Of a DNA stretch of 64,000 nucleotides, positions 53,001 to 62,555 are shown piece after piece. A program made the translations under genes and the position numbers. Below the pieces are notes generated by a model. That model was given only the letters and a program-made list of their open reading frames with translations, made no database searches and had not been told where the DNA came from. Origin of the DNA: Alcaligenaceae bacterium. GTDB taxonomy: Bacteria > Pseudomonadota > Gammaproteobacteria > Burkholderiales > Burkholderiaceae_B. The stretch covers positions 170,978 to 234,977 of the forward strand of contig JAUNUJ010000001.1 of the NCBI GenBank assembly GCA_030538235.1. Reading direction: 5' to 3'. Each line of letters starts with the position of its first letter. The first letter of the stretch is position 1.

Positions 53001-53516
53001 ATGAAAAACAAACCTTTGGCAGTAATCGTTTTTGAAGATGACGGCGATGAGGCGGTCATGACATTGTGGGAGGCCGTTGAGGAACTGCAAAAGCGAGGCC
53101 TTAAGGTTGGCGGATTGCTCAATAAAAAAGATAATAATGGCGGGTATATCGGTGAGATCATTTGTTCAATTAGCGATGATCGTGAGTATACGATTTTAGT
53201 GAACCGTGGTGCAGGTGCCAGCGGTTGTCGTCTGGATAGTGTGGCTTTGGCCGAATCCAGTGCGGTACCTCGCGAGGCTCTAGATCAAGGCATTGATGTT
53301 CTGGTAATTAATAAATTCGGTATTGCAGAAGCCGAAGGTCGTGGTCTACTTGCCGAGATGACGCGCGCCGCCAGTGAAGGTGTGCCTGTTCTGACTACTG
53401 TACATAACAAATACGCTGATGCTTGGCGCAGTTATAGTGATGAACTGGGTGTTGAGCTTTTTCCCATGGTCGAAGAAGTCATGGTCTGGCTTGATGCACA
53501 ATTAGAAGAAGCTTAG
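53001..53516 (+). CDS. DUF2478 family NTPase-like protein
   Basis: A 171-aa protein from ATG 53001 (an ATG two codons earlier is also possible). The stretch DVLVINKFGIAEAEGRGLLAEM is the hallmark of DUF2478, a family related to nucleoside-triphosphatases and often found near molybdenum-transport genes. The N-terminal P-loop region (VIVFEDDGDEAVMTLWEAVEELQKRG) lacks a proper Walker A. This genome encodes a molybdenum formate dehydrogenase, which makes a Mo link attractive, but that is inference. A methyltransferase gene follows after 29 bp. Confidence 0.78.
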   Translation: MKNKPLAVIVFEDDGDEAVMTLWEAVEELQKRGLKVGGLLNKKDNNGGYIGEIICSISDDREYTILVNRGAGASGCRLDSVALAESSAVPREALDQGIDVLVINKFGIAEAEGRGLLAEMTRAASEGVPVLTTVHNKYADAWRSYSDELGVELFPMVEEVMVWLDAQLEEA

Positions 53517-53545
53517 TCATTTTCAGAGTTTTAGCTGGGGTTCTT

Positions 53546-54364
53546 GTGTCCAAGAGAAAAATTCATCCACAACTTGATTTTAGTCAATGGTATAGAGACT
53601 ATATGAAGCGTATAGGCTTTGCCGAACGACCGGCTGCCAAGTGGGATCAGCGAGCCCATTCAATGCAAGAAAAAGGTCTTGTCGTCTCTGACTATATTGA
53701 GGCTTTTATTGCTAGTATGAATTTTGAAGGCGTTGCTACGGTATTGGATGTCGGTTCGGGCAATGGCCTCTTAGCCTTACAAATTGCCCCACAAGTAGAG
53801 CATGTGTATTGTTTGGACTATAGTCGGGTGATGCTTGATTATGTAGAGCTCAATGCTCGAGAAACAGGTCTGAACAATATCAGTACCATTCACTTATCCA
53901 AAGAGGCTGACTGGCAGGGACTGGTGCCTAAAGTGGATGTATTGATGTCTTCGCGCTCGGGTCTGGATGCGGATATCGAAAATTTATTTAATAAATTTCA
54001 TCGTTACGCCAAACAGCATATCTATTATTCCTATCTGGTGGGCGGTCGTTTTGATCAGCCGGCGATCTCTGCGCTTTTAAATCAAGAACAGCACAATTTA
54101 CCTGACTATATTCATATTATGAATGTGCTTTATGAGATGGGTGTTGATGCTAATCTTAGCTTTATCGATGGTCCGGGTCGTCTGCAAAGTTGCACGGATG
54201 AAGGCGGCTTCTTGAAGCAAATGGAAAATCAATATGGTGAGTTGGAGTCGAGTCAAATCGAGTTGCTAAAGGATTTTTACCATAAAGAAAAGGCGGAATT
54301 TTCCGGTTCTAACTATGGGATGAAATGGGCTTTGATGGATTGGTCGGTGCCTAGCAAAAATTAA
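53546..54364 (+). CDS. Class I SAM-dependent methyltransferase
   Basis: A 272-aa protein with a Rossmann methyltransferase core: motif I VLDVGSGNGLLALQIA (~67-82), motif II CLDYSRVMLDYVELNA, and a following ADWQGLVPKVDVLMSSRS in place of motif IV. The N-terminal ~60 residues (WYRDYMKRIGFAERPAAKWDQRA) resemble those of methyltransferases found beside DUF2478 proteins. The target is unknown. GTG start at 53546 behind TGGGG. It closes a likely three-gene unit and is followed by a terminator. Confidence 0.8.
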   Translation: MSKRKIHPQLDFSQWYRDYMKRIGFAERPAAKWDQRAHSMQEKGLVVSDYIEAFIASMNFEGVATVLDVGSGNGLLALQIAPQVEHVYCLDYSRVMLDYVELNARETGLNNISTIHLSKEADWQGLVPKVDVLMSSRSGLDADIENLFNKFHRYAKQHIYYSYLVGGRFDQPAISALLNQEQHNLPDYIHIMNVLYEMGVDANLSFIDGPGRLQSCTDEGGFLKQMENQYGELESSQIELLKDFYHKEKAEFSGSNYGMKWALMDWSVPSKN

Positions 54365-54384
54365 CTTACTGTGGACGATTAAAA

Positions 54385-54427
54385 ACTGAGCCCCAAATCA
54401 TTGATGCAGATTTGAGGCTCAGTCTTT
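54385..54427. terminator. Bidirectional terminator between methyltransferase and rdgC
   Basis: ACTGAGCC and GGCTCAGT plus inner CAAATC/GATTTG pair in a long stem with one mismatch; a T-run follows on each strand. It separates convergent genes. Confidence 0.8.
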
Positions 54428-54453
54428 TGATTCGACAAGCAGCTAATCACTGT

Positions 54454-55353
54454 TTACTGCTTTTTCTCACCACCAAGCGCATGCGTTAAATCCTCAAGTA
54501 ATCCTGAGAACTCCTTGCACATCAGTGTCATATCGGCTTCATAACGTTCGATTTCATCAGCGCCCCCGGGGTTGCGTTGCTCATCGAGAATCTCAAGCGC
54601 CTGTATACGCTTGATTTCCAAGGTATCGTGCAACACAAAGCTAATGCGATCGCGCCAGGTGAGGCCAAGTTTAGTGACGATTTTACCGCTTTCGATATGC
54701 TTGCTAACTTCCTCTTGCCCCGGAATAACATTAGTAAAACGGACCATGGCACGATCTTCTTGAGTTGATTTAAACTCTACCTGAGGCTCTAAATTAAAGC
54801 TCTCGGGCGCTGCGTCACTGAAAATCCACTCCGTCATAGCAGTGCTTGGCGATACCTCAGTCATAAAGGATTGAATTGGCATGGGATCTAGTGCTTTGAC
54901 TAGCAGAGAAATCACTTCATCAGCTTTAGAAGGAGTGCCGGCGTCAATATAGAGCCAGTGATTTTCCAAATCCAAGCAGACGCGAGTTTGTCGGAAGATA
55001 CTAAATGCCTTAGGAATTAGCGTGTCCGTCACCATTTCCTTGATTTCGCGCATTTGCTTGCGGCCGGGTCTATAGCCTTGCTGCTCTTCAACCTCTAGGG
55101 CTTTTTCACGGGTAAATTGATTGATAACGCTTACCGGCAAGAGCTTTTTCTCGGCTTGCAAACATAGAAAATAATACTGTCCAAGCTCGTAAACCAGGCC
55201 ACTTTCCTCGAGCGGATTGACCCAGCCCAGCTTGGTGTCTTGCCCCGGACTGCCCTCAACAAAGGCGTGAGCCTGAAGTTTTTCCTCCAAGTCTTGAGCA
55301 GTTATTGTCCAGTCAGGGTTAAGACGGAATAGTTTAAGATTTTTGAACCACAT
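54454..55353 (-). CDS. rdgC: Recombination-associated protein RdgC
   Basis: A 299-aa protein with the RdgC opening MWFKNLKLFRL and the segments ALEVEEQQGYRPGRKQMREIKE and FTNVIPGQEEVSKHIESGK. RdgC forms a ring-shaped dimer that binds duplex DNA and restrains RecA; here it is divergent from recA, sharing a 180-bp control region that also holds the recA LexA box. Length matches the family (303 in E. coli). Confidence 0.94.
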   Translation of the reverse strand: MWFKNLKLFRLNPDWTITAQDLEEKLQAHAFVEGSPGQDTKLGWVNPLEESGLVYELGQYYFLCLQAEKKLLPVSVINQFTREKALEVEEQQGYRPGRKQMREIKEMVTDTLIPKAFSIFRQTRVCLDLENHWLYIDAGTPSKADEVISLLVKALDPMPIQSFMTEVSPSTAMTEWIFSDAAPESFNLEPQVEFKSTQEDRAMVRFTNVIPGQEEVSKHIESGKIVTKLGLTWRDRISFVLHDTLEIKRIQALEILDEQRNPGGADEIERYEADMTLMCKEFSGLLEDLTHALGGEKKQ

Positions 55354-55412
55354 ATTTTCGCCAAAAGGCTAAGTGTAGCATTTTGCCAATTAGTCGCAAG
55401 AAAAATACAAGA

Positions 55413-55421
55413 GGTGGATAA
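55413..55421 (-). promoter_or_regulatory. Isolated DnaA-box-like site in the rdgC-recA gap
   Basis: GGTGGATAA (minus strand TTATCCACC, one mismatch to TTATCCACA), identical to the second boxes of units 1 and 2 of the array at 39.5-39.8 kb. It lies 12 bp before the LexA box. A single box may be chance. Confidence 0.35.
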
Positions 55422-55430
55422 AACTAACAA

Positions 55431-55454
55431 TACTGTGCAAATACACAGTATAAT
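55431..55454. promoter_or_regulatory. LexA box and -10 element of recA
   Basis: CTGT-GCAAATAC-ACAG (55433-55448), a perfect LexA box within TACTGT...ACAGTA, overlaps a perfect -10 hexamer TATAAT (55449-55454). LexA bound here would cover the promoter. The recA ATG is 79 bp downstream. Confidence 0.92.
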
Positions 55455-55532
55455 TAATGGCATAATGATTGCAAAGTAGCAGATTATCAACTTGCTACCA
55501 GAGGCATCACATTTTTTTTAAGGAAACTTTGC

Positions 55533-56609
55533 ATGAGTACAAAAGCAAATAAAGCGGCTAATGACGAGCGTTCAAAAGCCTTAGCAGCTGCCTTATCCCA
55601 AATTGAAAAGCAATTTGGTAAGGGCTCCGTTATGCGCTACGGGGATAATGAGATCCAGCATGATATTCAGCTGGTATCGACTGGCTCTTTAGGACTTGAT
55701 ATCGCTCTAGGGGTAGGGGGGTTACCACGTGGTCGTGTGATTGAGGTTTATGGCCCGGAGTCTTCGGGCAAAACCACCTTGACTCTACAAGTGATTGCGG
55801 AGATGCAGAAAATTGGTGGTACTTGTGCCTTTATTGATGCTGAGCATGCCCTAGATGTTCAGTATGCCAGTCGTTTGGGTATTAATCTTGAGGATCTCTT
55901 GATTTCTCAGCCCGATACCGGTGAGCAAGCGCTTGAAATTACTGATGCCCTAGTGCGTTCAGGTTCGGTTGACCTGATTGTGATTGACTCGGTAGCGGCT
56001 TTGACGCCACGTGCAGAAATTGAAGGTGATATGGGTGATAATCTCCCAGGTCTTCAAGCACGTTTGATGAGCCAAGCCTTACGTAAGCTAACTGCATCCA
56101 TTAAGCGCACGAATTGTATGGTGATCTTTATTAACCAGATCCGCATGAAGATTGGTGTGATGTTCGGTAGCCCGGAGACCACTACCGGGGGTAATGCCTT
56201 AAAGTTCTACTCATCTGTGCGTTTAGATATCCGTCGCATCGGCTCGATTAAGCGCGGCGACGAGATTGTTGGCAACGAGACCCGAGTTAAAGTGGTCAAA
56301 AACAAGATTGCACCGCCATTTAAACAGGCTGAGTTCGATATTATGTACGGTACCGGTATTTCACGCGAGGGTGAGATTATCGACTTGGGCGTTAAAGCCG
56401 GCATCGTCGATAAGGCAGGTGCCTGGTACAGCTACGATGGCACTCGCATCGGTCAGGGTAAGGACAATGTTCGTGAGTATTTACGCGAAAATCCTGCGAT
56501 GGCCGTTGAAATTGAAAATAAGATCCGCGAGGATTTAGGTCTGCTTCAACGTGCGATGACAATTGAACCGGTAGAAGGCGCTGATGCAGAATCACCCGAG
56601 GAAATTTGA
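55533..56609 (+). CDS. recA: Recombinase RecA
   Basis: A 358-aa recombinase. Walker A is GPESSGKTT (~75), followed by [40 protein letters not shown], the L2 loop ending in [30 protein letters not shown], and an acidic C-tail ([10 protein letters not shown]). It pairs homologous DNA and activates LexA cleavage. recX lies 10 bp downstream on the same strand, so the two are cotranscribed under SOS control. Confidence 0.98.
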   Translation: MSTKANKAANDERSKALAAALSQIEKQFGKGSVMRYGDNEIQHDIQLVSTGSLGLDIALGVGGLPRGRVIEVYGPESSGKTTLTLQVIAEMQKIGGTCAFIDAEHALDVQYASRLGINLEDLLISQPDTGEQALEITDALVRSGSVDLIVIDSVAALTPRAEIEGDMGDNLPGLQARLMSQALRKLTASIKRTNCMVIFINQIRMKIGVMFGSPETTTGGNALKFYSSVRLDIRRIGSIKRGDEIVGNETRVKVVKNKIAPPFKQAEFDIMYGTGISREGEIIDLGVKAGIVDKAGAWYSYDGTRIGQGKDNVREYLRENPAMAVEIENKIREDLGLLQRAMTIEPVEGADAESPEEI

Positions 56610-56619
56610 GTTTAACTAG

Positions 56620-57237
56620 ATGAGTTCTAGAGATAGTGATAATCAGGCAAGTTACAGCTCATTAGCAGATGAGCTGACTGCCAAATCCTCTGAATCTAAG
56701 GCTAAAAAATCACAGCTTAGCTTGTTGGCTCGAGCCATTGCCATTTTGTCTCGACGCGATCACTCCGAAAAAGAGCTTCGTCAAAAATTGCAACGCTATA
56801 CAGATGACTTTGATGAGATAGACTCAGTGCTTAGTCGTTTGCAACAAGAAAACTGGCAGTCTGACCAACGCTTTGTCGAAAACTTTGTGCAGAGTAGGGA
56901 GCAGCGTTGGGGTAATCAGAAGATTCTCCAAGCGTTGGCACAGCATGAATTAGATAGCGAATCATTAACAGAGCTCAAAGAAGATCTTAAAGACACGGAG
57001 TACCAAAGAGCTCGCGAGGTTTGGATTAAGCGTTTTGGAGCCAAATACGGGATTGATTTTTATGGCTCGGAGTCTTCAGCGGACTACGAGCTATTAGATC
57101 AAGATGAGCAGTTAAGCTTCGAAGAACAAGCCAAAGAAAGGGCCAGACAAATGCGCTTTTTAGCCTCCCGTGGTTTTAGTGCCGATGTGGTTTATAAAGT
57201 GGTTAATTCACGTGGTGCGCCAGAAGAGGAGTATTGA
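56620..57237 (+). CDS. recX: Regulatory protein RecX
   Basis: A 205-aa helical protein, longer than E. coli RecX (166). The first ~35 residues are an extra Ser/Lys-rich tail. The first RecX repeat (LARAIAILSRRDHSEKELRQKL, SVLSRLQQENWQSDQRFVENFV, WGNQKILQAL) is clear; an acidic insertion at ~150-175 precedes the final repeat (MRFLASRGFSADVVYKVV). RecX restrains RecA filament growth. It follows recA by 10 bp and is ended by a strong terminator. Confidence 0.92.
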   Translation: MSSRDSDNQASYSSLADELTAKSSESKAKKSQLSLLARAIAILSRRDHSEKELRQKLQRYTDDFDEIDSVLSRLQQENWQSDQRFVENFVQSREQRWGNQKILQALAQHELDSESLTELKEDLKDTEYQRAREVWIKRFGAKYGIDFYGSESSADYELLDQDEQLSFEEQAKERARQMRFLASRGFSADVVYKVVNSRGAPEEEY

Positions 57238-57274
57238 ACCCTCATCAGCTGCCTTGCATCACTGTTAAATCAGC

Positions 57275-57312
57275 AAAGGCTAAGAATTTTTATTCTTAGC
57301 CTTTACTTTTTT
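57275..57312 (+). terminator. Terminator of recA-recX
   Basis: A perfect 13-bp stem AAAGGCTAAGAAT / ATTCTTAGCCTTT with a 4-nt T loop, followed by ACTTTTTT. Confidence 0.88.
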
Positions 57313-57316
57313 ATAC

Positions 57317-57341
57317 TAGAAAAACTCAAGAAAACTTGAGT
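57317..57341 (-). terminator. Terminator of argH
   Basis: On the minus strand, ACTCAAG and CTTGAGT form a 7-bp stem with a TTTT loop, followed by TTTTCT. It lies 15 bp after the argH stop. Confidence 0.7.
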
Positions 57342-57355
57342 CTGACATACTTAAT

Positions 57356-58774
57356 TTACTCACTTAAAATACGTTCAGCTTCAGCTTTGACGCATTCAGG
57401 TGCCGTACCGCCCACATGTTTACGTGCGGCCACAGAACCTTCTAGGGTAAGTACTTCAAAGATATCTGCTTCAATGCTACGGTCAAATTCTTTCAGTTGT
57501 TCTAAATCCAGATCGGCCAGATCACACTGAAGCTCTTCACACCGACGTACGGCTAAAGCAACTACCTCGTGTGCATCACGGAAAGGTAAGCCCTTTTTCA
57601 CCAAGTAATCAGCCAAATCTGTGGCTGTTGAGAAACCTTGGAGGGCAGCAGCACGCATATTGTCAGCATTGACAGTGATGCCACCAACCATATCGACAAA
57701 GATGGTTAAGGTATCACGTAGGGTATCAGCGGTATCAAATAGTCCCTCTTTGTCTTCTTGGTTGTCTTTGTTATATGCCAGAGGCTGTGCTTTCATTAAA
57801 GTTAAGAGTGCGATTAGGTGACCATTGACTCGACCGGTTTTACCGCGAGCAAGCTCAGGAACATCGGGGTTTTTCTTTTGCGGCATAATTGAACTGCCGG
57901 TGCAGAAGCGATCGGCTAATTGAATAAAACCAAAACGTGGACTCATCCAAATGATCAATTCCTCTGATAGACGTGAAATATGCGTCATAATCAGACTGCT
58001 AGCGGCACAGAACTCAATGGCAAAATCACGATCAGATACCGCATCCAGAGAGTTACGGCAAACCGCCTCAAAGCCCAGGCTCTCAGCACTGCGCTCTCGG
58101 TCAATGGGATATGACGTGCCGGCCAAAGCAGCTGCCCCTAAAGGTGAGCGGTTGACACGACGACGGCAGTCAGCTAAACGCTCTGCATCACGTCCGAACA
58201 TTTCGGCATACGCTAAGAGGTGATGACCGAAAGTGACAGGCTGTGCTACCTGTAAATGAGTAAAACCGGGCATGATGGTCGCATGGTTATCAAGAGCAAC
58301 CTGAGCTAAGGCTTGGCGTAATTGCTTTAGCAGACCAAGCGCGACATCAATTTCAGAACGCAACCAAAGACGCATATCAGTAGCGACCTGGTCGTTACGA
58401 GAACGTCCGGTATGCAAACGCTTACCGGCATCGCCAATTAATTCGACCAGTCTTTTTTCAATATTTAAATGAACGTCTTCGAGATCAAGTGACCACTCGA
58501 ACTCACCGGCTTCGATTTCTTTGATAATAGTCGCCATGCCGTTTTGGATCTGTTGTAAATCATCACCGCTGATCACACCCACATGTGCAAGCATCTCAGC
58601 GTGAGCAAGTGAGCCCTGAATATCAAACGCTGCTAGACGCTTATCGAAATTCACGGAGGCGGTATAACGTTTGACTAGGTCGGAAACAGGCTCACTAAAA
58701 CGTGCAGACCAAGCTTTGGCTTTATTATCGAATTGATTATGGGTGTTGTTATCTGGAGTAGTAGAATCAGTCAT
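57356..58774 (-). CDS. argH: Argininosuccinate lyase
   Basis: A 472-aa enzyme of the fumarase/aspartase superfamily. The superfamily signature is [12 protein letters not shown] with the flexible catalytic Ser; [17 protein letters not shown] and [21 protein letters not shown] are the other two conserved regions. It splits argininosuccinate into arginine and fumarate, the last step of arginine synthesis. Length is normal. Divergent from nadE with 144 bp between them. Confidence 0.96.
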   Translation of the reverse strand: MTDSTTPDNNTHNQFDNKAKAWSARFSEPVSDLVKRYTASVNFDKRLAAFDIQGSLAHAEMLAHVGVISGDDLQQIQNGMATIIKEIEAGEFEWSLDLEDVHLNIEKRLVELIGDAGKRLHTGRSRNDQVATDMRLWLRSEIDVALGLLKQLRQALAQVALDNHATIMPGFTHLQVAQPVTFGHHLLAYAEMFGRDAERLADCRRRVNRSPLGAAALAGTSYPIDRERSAESLGFEAVCRNSLDAVSDRDFAIEFCAASSLIMTHISRLSEELIIWMSPRFGFIQLADRFCTGSSIMPQKKNPDVPELARGKTGRVNGHLIALLTLMKAQPLAYNKDNQEDKEGLFDTADTLRDTLTIFVDMVGGITVNADNMRAAALQGFSTATDLADYLVKKGLPFRDAHEVVALAVRRCEELQCDLADLDLEQLKEFDRSIEADIFEVLTLEGSVAARKHVGGTAPECVKAEAERILSE

Positions 58775-58918
58775 TTAATTGAAAATATCTGTAAAATAGA
58801 ACAGCGCCAAGTTATCAGCAGTCGGCCCTGTTTAATTAATTATTAGTTTGCTAATCTTCAATTATAAAGGCTTTGCTCGCAGCCTGATGAAAACACTATT
58901 TTTATTTATGAAAATATT

Positions 58919-60616
58919 ATGACTATGAACCCCTTAACGATTGCCGTTGCCCAGGCTAAATTCGCCATCGCCGATTTTTCTGCAAATATTAAAAAAATTG
59001 TCGCTATAGCCAGAGCTGCGCAAAGCAAGGGCGTTGATTTGTTATTGTTGCCTGAGTTGGCTTTAAGTGGTGTGGGCTTGCAGGACTTGGTCTCACGCGA
59101 GAGCTTTTTATCTGAACAGCAAGATGCACTCAGCACGTTAACGAGAGAATTAACCCAATTTAGCGATTTGCATGTGCTTGTTGGCCACTTAAGCATGCAT
59201 GAAGGGCAGTTATTTAATAGTGCCTCGGTCCTATGTGGCGGCGAAATTCAGCAAACACATCATCAACTATCAGCTAAAAGCAGCAAGTTATTGGGCGGTA
59301 CCTTTTATTTAAAAAATGGCATTGATTTGGAGCAAAATACCCTCGATATTAAGGGGCATCGTTTTGCTACTGCCATAGGTGACGATATTTGGCGTACCGG
59401 ATTTGTCGAACGCATATCAGAACAGGGCATAGATAGTCTTTTATTGTTGGATGCGACCCCATACCATGTGGGCCGTATAAGTGAATACCAAAAGCGTTTA
59501 ATTGATCAGCTCGCCGACCATCAATTTAATCTCTTTTATACCAACCAAATTGGTGGCCATGATGAGTTGATTTACGAAGGCCATGCTTTTTTATTGAATC
59601 GGGAGCATGAGCTACAGCTTGAATTAGATCATTTTGTTGAAGCGATGGCATTCTTTGAGTTAAACAAGACTAATAACTGGTCTTTTGTTGGAGCGCAGAG
59701 CCTAGCTCCTGGTTTCGATACTCAGGAAGCTACTCATGAAAGTGGTGAGTCTTTATTATATCGAGCCAGCGAAGCGACGGAGTCTGAAGTTTGGCGAGCG
59801 CTGGTTCTAAGTACACAGGATTTCTTAACCCATAGCGGTATTCATAAAACTATGTTGGGCTTATCCGGCGGGATGGATTCAGCATTGGTTTTGGCGATAC
59901 TTTACGATGCCATTGGTGCGGATAAAATCACCGCAGTGATGCTATCTTCACAGTACACTTCACAATTATCCTTAGATTTAGCAGAGGATATGGCTCAACG
60001 CCTAGGTGTGACCTATCATGATATTAGTATTGAGCCAATGTTTAACGCATATATACAGGGCTTAGCACCTATATTTGGTGATTTACCTCCAGATACCACC
60101 GAAGAAAATCTGCAGGCTAGAATTCGTGGGGTCATCTTGATGGCTTTGTCTAATAAACTAGGTGGCATGATCGTCGGCAGCGGTAACAAATCAGAAGCAG
60201 CAACTGGTTATAGCACGCTTTATGGTGACACGGTGGGCGGTTTTGCAATTCTCAAGGACGTACCGAAGACCCTAGTCTATCGTTTGGCTGAGTGGCGCAA
60301 TCAGCAAAAAGAAATTATTCCGGTCGGTATTATTACACGCCCGCCATCGGCTGAACTAGCTGAAGGGCAGGTGGATCAGGATAGTTTGCCGGCTTACGAT
60401 ATTCTTGATGATATTTTGTATCGACTGATCGAGTTAAAGCAAAGTAGTGAGGAGATCATTGAGGTCGGGTTTGATGCTGAAACCGTCAATAAAATTAGCC
60501 GTTTGTTAAAATTAAACGAATACAAGCGACGTCAGACAGCGCCTGGGCCGAGAATCAGCGAGGGTGCCTTTGGTTTGGATTGGCGCTATCCCTTGTCACA
60601 CGGCTTCAAGTTCTAA
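58919..60616 (+). CDS. nadE: NAD synthetase with inactive-looking glutaminase domain
   Basis: A 565-aa protein with an N-terminal nitrilase-like domain (~6-270) and a C-terminal NAD synthetase (~290-565). The synthetase is intact: SGGMDSALVLAIL, SGNKSEAATGYSTLYGDTVGG. The glutaminase is not: Glu46 of the triad is kept (LLPELALSG), but the Lys position (normally in Y-x-K-x-x-L-P-N-Y) is Gln116 in THHQLSAK, and the nucleophile Cys (normally C-E-D-x-W) is Gly154 in AIGDDIW. The enzyme probably uses free ammonia. Upstream of glnB, as in other betaproteobacteria. A second ATG at 58925 could be the start. Confidence 0.9.
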   Translation: MTMNPLTIAVAQAKFAIADFSANIKKIVAIARAAQSKGVDLLLLPELALSGVGLQDLVSRESFLSEQQDALSTLTRELTQFSDLHVLVGHLSMHEGQLFNSASVLCGGEIQQTHHQLSAKSSKLLGGTFYLKNGIDLEQNTLDIKGHRFATAIGDDIWRTGFVERISEQGIDSLLLLDATPYHVGRISEYQKRLIDQLADHQFNLFYTNQIGGHDELIYEGHAFLLNREHELQLELDHFVEAMAFFELNKTNNWSFVGAQSLAPGFDTQEATHESGESLLYRASEATESEVWRALVLSTQDFLTHSGIHKTMLGLSGGMDSALVLAILYDAIGADKITAVMLSSQYTSQLSLDLAEDMAQRLGVTYHDISIEPMFNAYIQGLAPIFGDLPPDTTEENLQARIRGVILMALSNKLGGMIVGSGNKSEAATGYSTLYGDTVGGFAILKDVPKTLVYRLAEWRNQQKEIIPVGIITRPPSAELAEGQVDQDSLPAYDILDDILYRLIELKQSSEEIIEVGFDAETVNKISRLLKLNEYKRRQTAPGPRISEGAFGLDWRYPLSHGFKF

Positions 60617-60715
60617 AAACTACTGTAAATAGCAGACGCTAAGCTGTAAAGTTTTTGTAAATGAACGATAATAGCGAAAGTCATATTTAGAATAACAAAT
60701 TATTTTAAGGTTTAA

Positions 60716-61057
<342 letters not shown>

Positions 61058-61063
61058 AAGTCT

Positions 61064-61642
61064 TTAGAAGCTGATTTGTCGTTCTAGCGGGTGCTTAGCG
61101 AGTTCTTGCCAAAAACCGGGTAAAAACACTTCATTAACCGTGAGTCCCTCATGATTTTGGAAAAATGTCGATCGGCGTGCTAATAACTCATTCTGAGGGA
61201 GTTCAGGATACTGCGCTATAGAACGTTGCAGAGTGAGCTCACTATTTAATTTGGTCGTTTCGAAACTACTACGACTTATGGCCGGATCATTGTATAAAAT
61301 ATCGGCAAGGGGACGGGCATGAAGCGCCCTGATGCCTTGCCAAGCAGCTCTGGAGGCTGTTAACTCTGTGATGCTGCGAGCATAGACAGCCTTTTGTCCG
61401 TTGATGCTCATAAGGATCTCTCGAACCCAGATAGTCTGATTAACGGTGAGATTCAGGGGGTAGGCCTCATCCTCATTTATGTAGGCAATATATTCGTTTA
61501 AAACTTCAATCGAAAACTCACCTACTTGACGTAAGCCGTTAGTTAGGGCACCCGGGCGATTAAGCCAGTACTTTTCCACCTCAGCTAGTGAGGCTTCGAC
61601 TTCGGTGTTCCAGGATTTCTGTGGTGAGTGGGTATCAGTCAT
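61064..61642 (-). CDS. ubiC: Chorismate pyruvate-lyase
   Basis: A 192-aa protein. The segment WLNRPGALTNGLRQVG, then WVREILMSINGQKAVYARSI, the central W-x-x-I-R-A-L-x-A-R-P-L and the C-terminal RRSTFFQNHEGLTVNEVFLPGFW are the UbiC pattern, including the arginines and Glu that bind 4-hydroxybenzoate. It makes 4-hydroxybenzoate from chorismate, the first step of ubiquinone synthesis. Convergent with glnB (6-bp gap) and divergent from the pseudouridine synthase gene with 21 bp between starts. Confidence 0.9.
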   Translation of the reverse strand: MTDTHSPQKSWNTEVEASLAEVEKYWLNRPGALTNGLRQVGEFSIEVLNEYIAYINEDEAYPLNLTVNQTIWVREILMSINGQKAVYARSITELTASRAAWQGIRALHARPLADILYNDPAISRSSFETTKLNSELTLQRSIAQYPELPQNELLARRSTFFQNHEGLTVNEVFLPGFWQELAKHPLERQISF

Positions 61643-61663
61643 AATTAAAACTAAAGAAAAACT

Positions 61664-62401
61664 ATGAAAAAATCAATAGAAAAAGTTCGTGTATCAAAGT
61701 TATTAGCCGATCGAGGACTTTGTTCTCGACGAGAAGCTGATCATTATATTGAAAAAGGCTGGGTTAAGGTAGATGGCCAAGTGGTGAGTTTAGGGGCCAA
61801 GGCAACACCTAAGCAAATCATCACCTTAAATAAACTTGCTCAACAAAGGCAAGATACGCGTGTTACCATCATTTTAAATAAACCCGTAGGCTTTGTTTCT
61901 CATCAGGCTGATGGCAATTATAAACTTGCCACCTCCTTAATTACCCCCCAACGTCAATTCGATCGCAATAAAAACACTTTTGATCCACAGCACTTAAGAG
62001 GTTTAGCTCCGGCCGGTCGTTTGGACATTGACTCACAGGGCTTATTGGTTTTGACTCAGGACGGCCGTGTTGCTAGGCAGTTGATTGGTGAGGATTCTGA
62101 AGTTGAAAAAGAATATCTTGTGCGCGTCGAGGGGATGCTTAGCGATAATGGTCTGCGCCTATTGAATTACGGCCTTTCGCTTGATGGCGAACAATTAAAA
62201 CCTGCCGAAGTATCATGGCAAAACGACGATCAGCTAAAGTTTATCTTACAAGAGGGCAAAAAAAGACAAATACGTCGTATGTGTCAAGCGGTTGGCTTAA
62301 CTGTGGTGGGCTTAAAGCGTGTGCGTATGGGCAATGTTACCCTTGCGGATTTGCCGCAGGGCCAATGGCGTTACTTAAAACCACATGAGCGTTTTCTTTA
62401 A
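61664..62401 (+). CDS. RsuA/RluB/RluF-family pseudouridine synthase
   Basis: A 245-aa RNA-modifying enzyme. Residues ~10-55 are an S4 RNA-binding domain (RVSKLLADRGLCSRREADHYIEKG), and the catalytic Asp lies in PAGRLDIDSQGLLVLTQDG; then KEYLVRVEG and GKKRQIRRMCQAVGL complete the family pattern. It turns a specific uridine in rRNA into pseudouridine. The short spacing and the KKRQIRRM form favour RluF, but the target cannot be fixed by eye. Its start lies 21 bp from that of ubiC on the other strand, so the promoters must overlap or lie within coding sequence. Confidence 0.88.
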   Translation: MKKSIEKVRVSKLLADRGLCSRREADHYIEKGWVKVDGQVVSLGAKATPKQIITLNKLAQQRQDTRVTIILNKPVGFVSHQADGNYKLATSLITPQRQFDRNKNTFDPQHLRGLAPAGRLDIDSQGLLVLTQDGRVARQLIGEDSEVEKEYLVRVEGMLSDNGLRLLNYGLSLDGEQLKPAEVSWQNDDQLKFILQEGKKRQIRRMCQAVGLTVVGLKRVRMGNVTLADLPQGQWRYLKPHERFL

Positions 62402-62555
62402 TTGAACTGGTAAATTGATACCGCTAAACTAATGTTTGGCCTCTTTGTATTTGTAGCCATTGGAAACTTTTACTTTTCACTAATTTTTTATCCTTTACGG
62501 TAGAATAATGTGTATTAAATCTACAGTGATTAATCAATTTAGAGAGTATAGGAAC

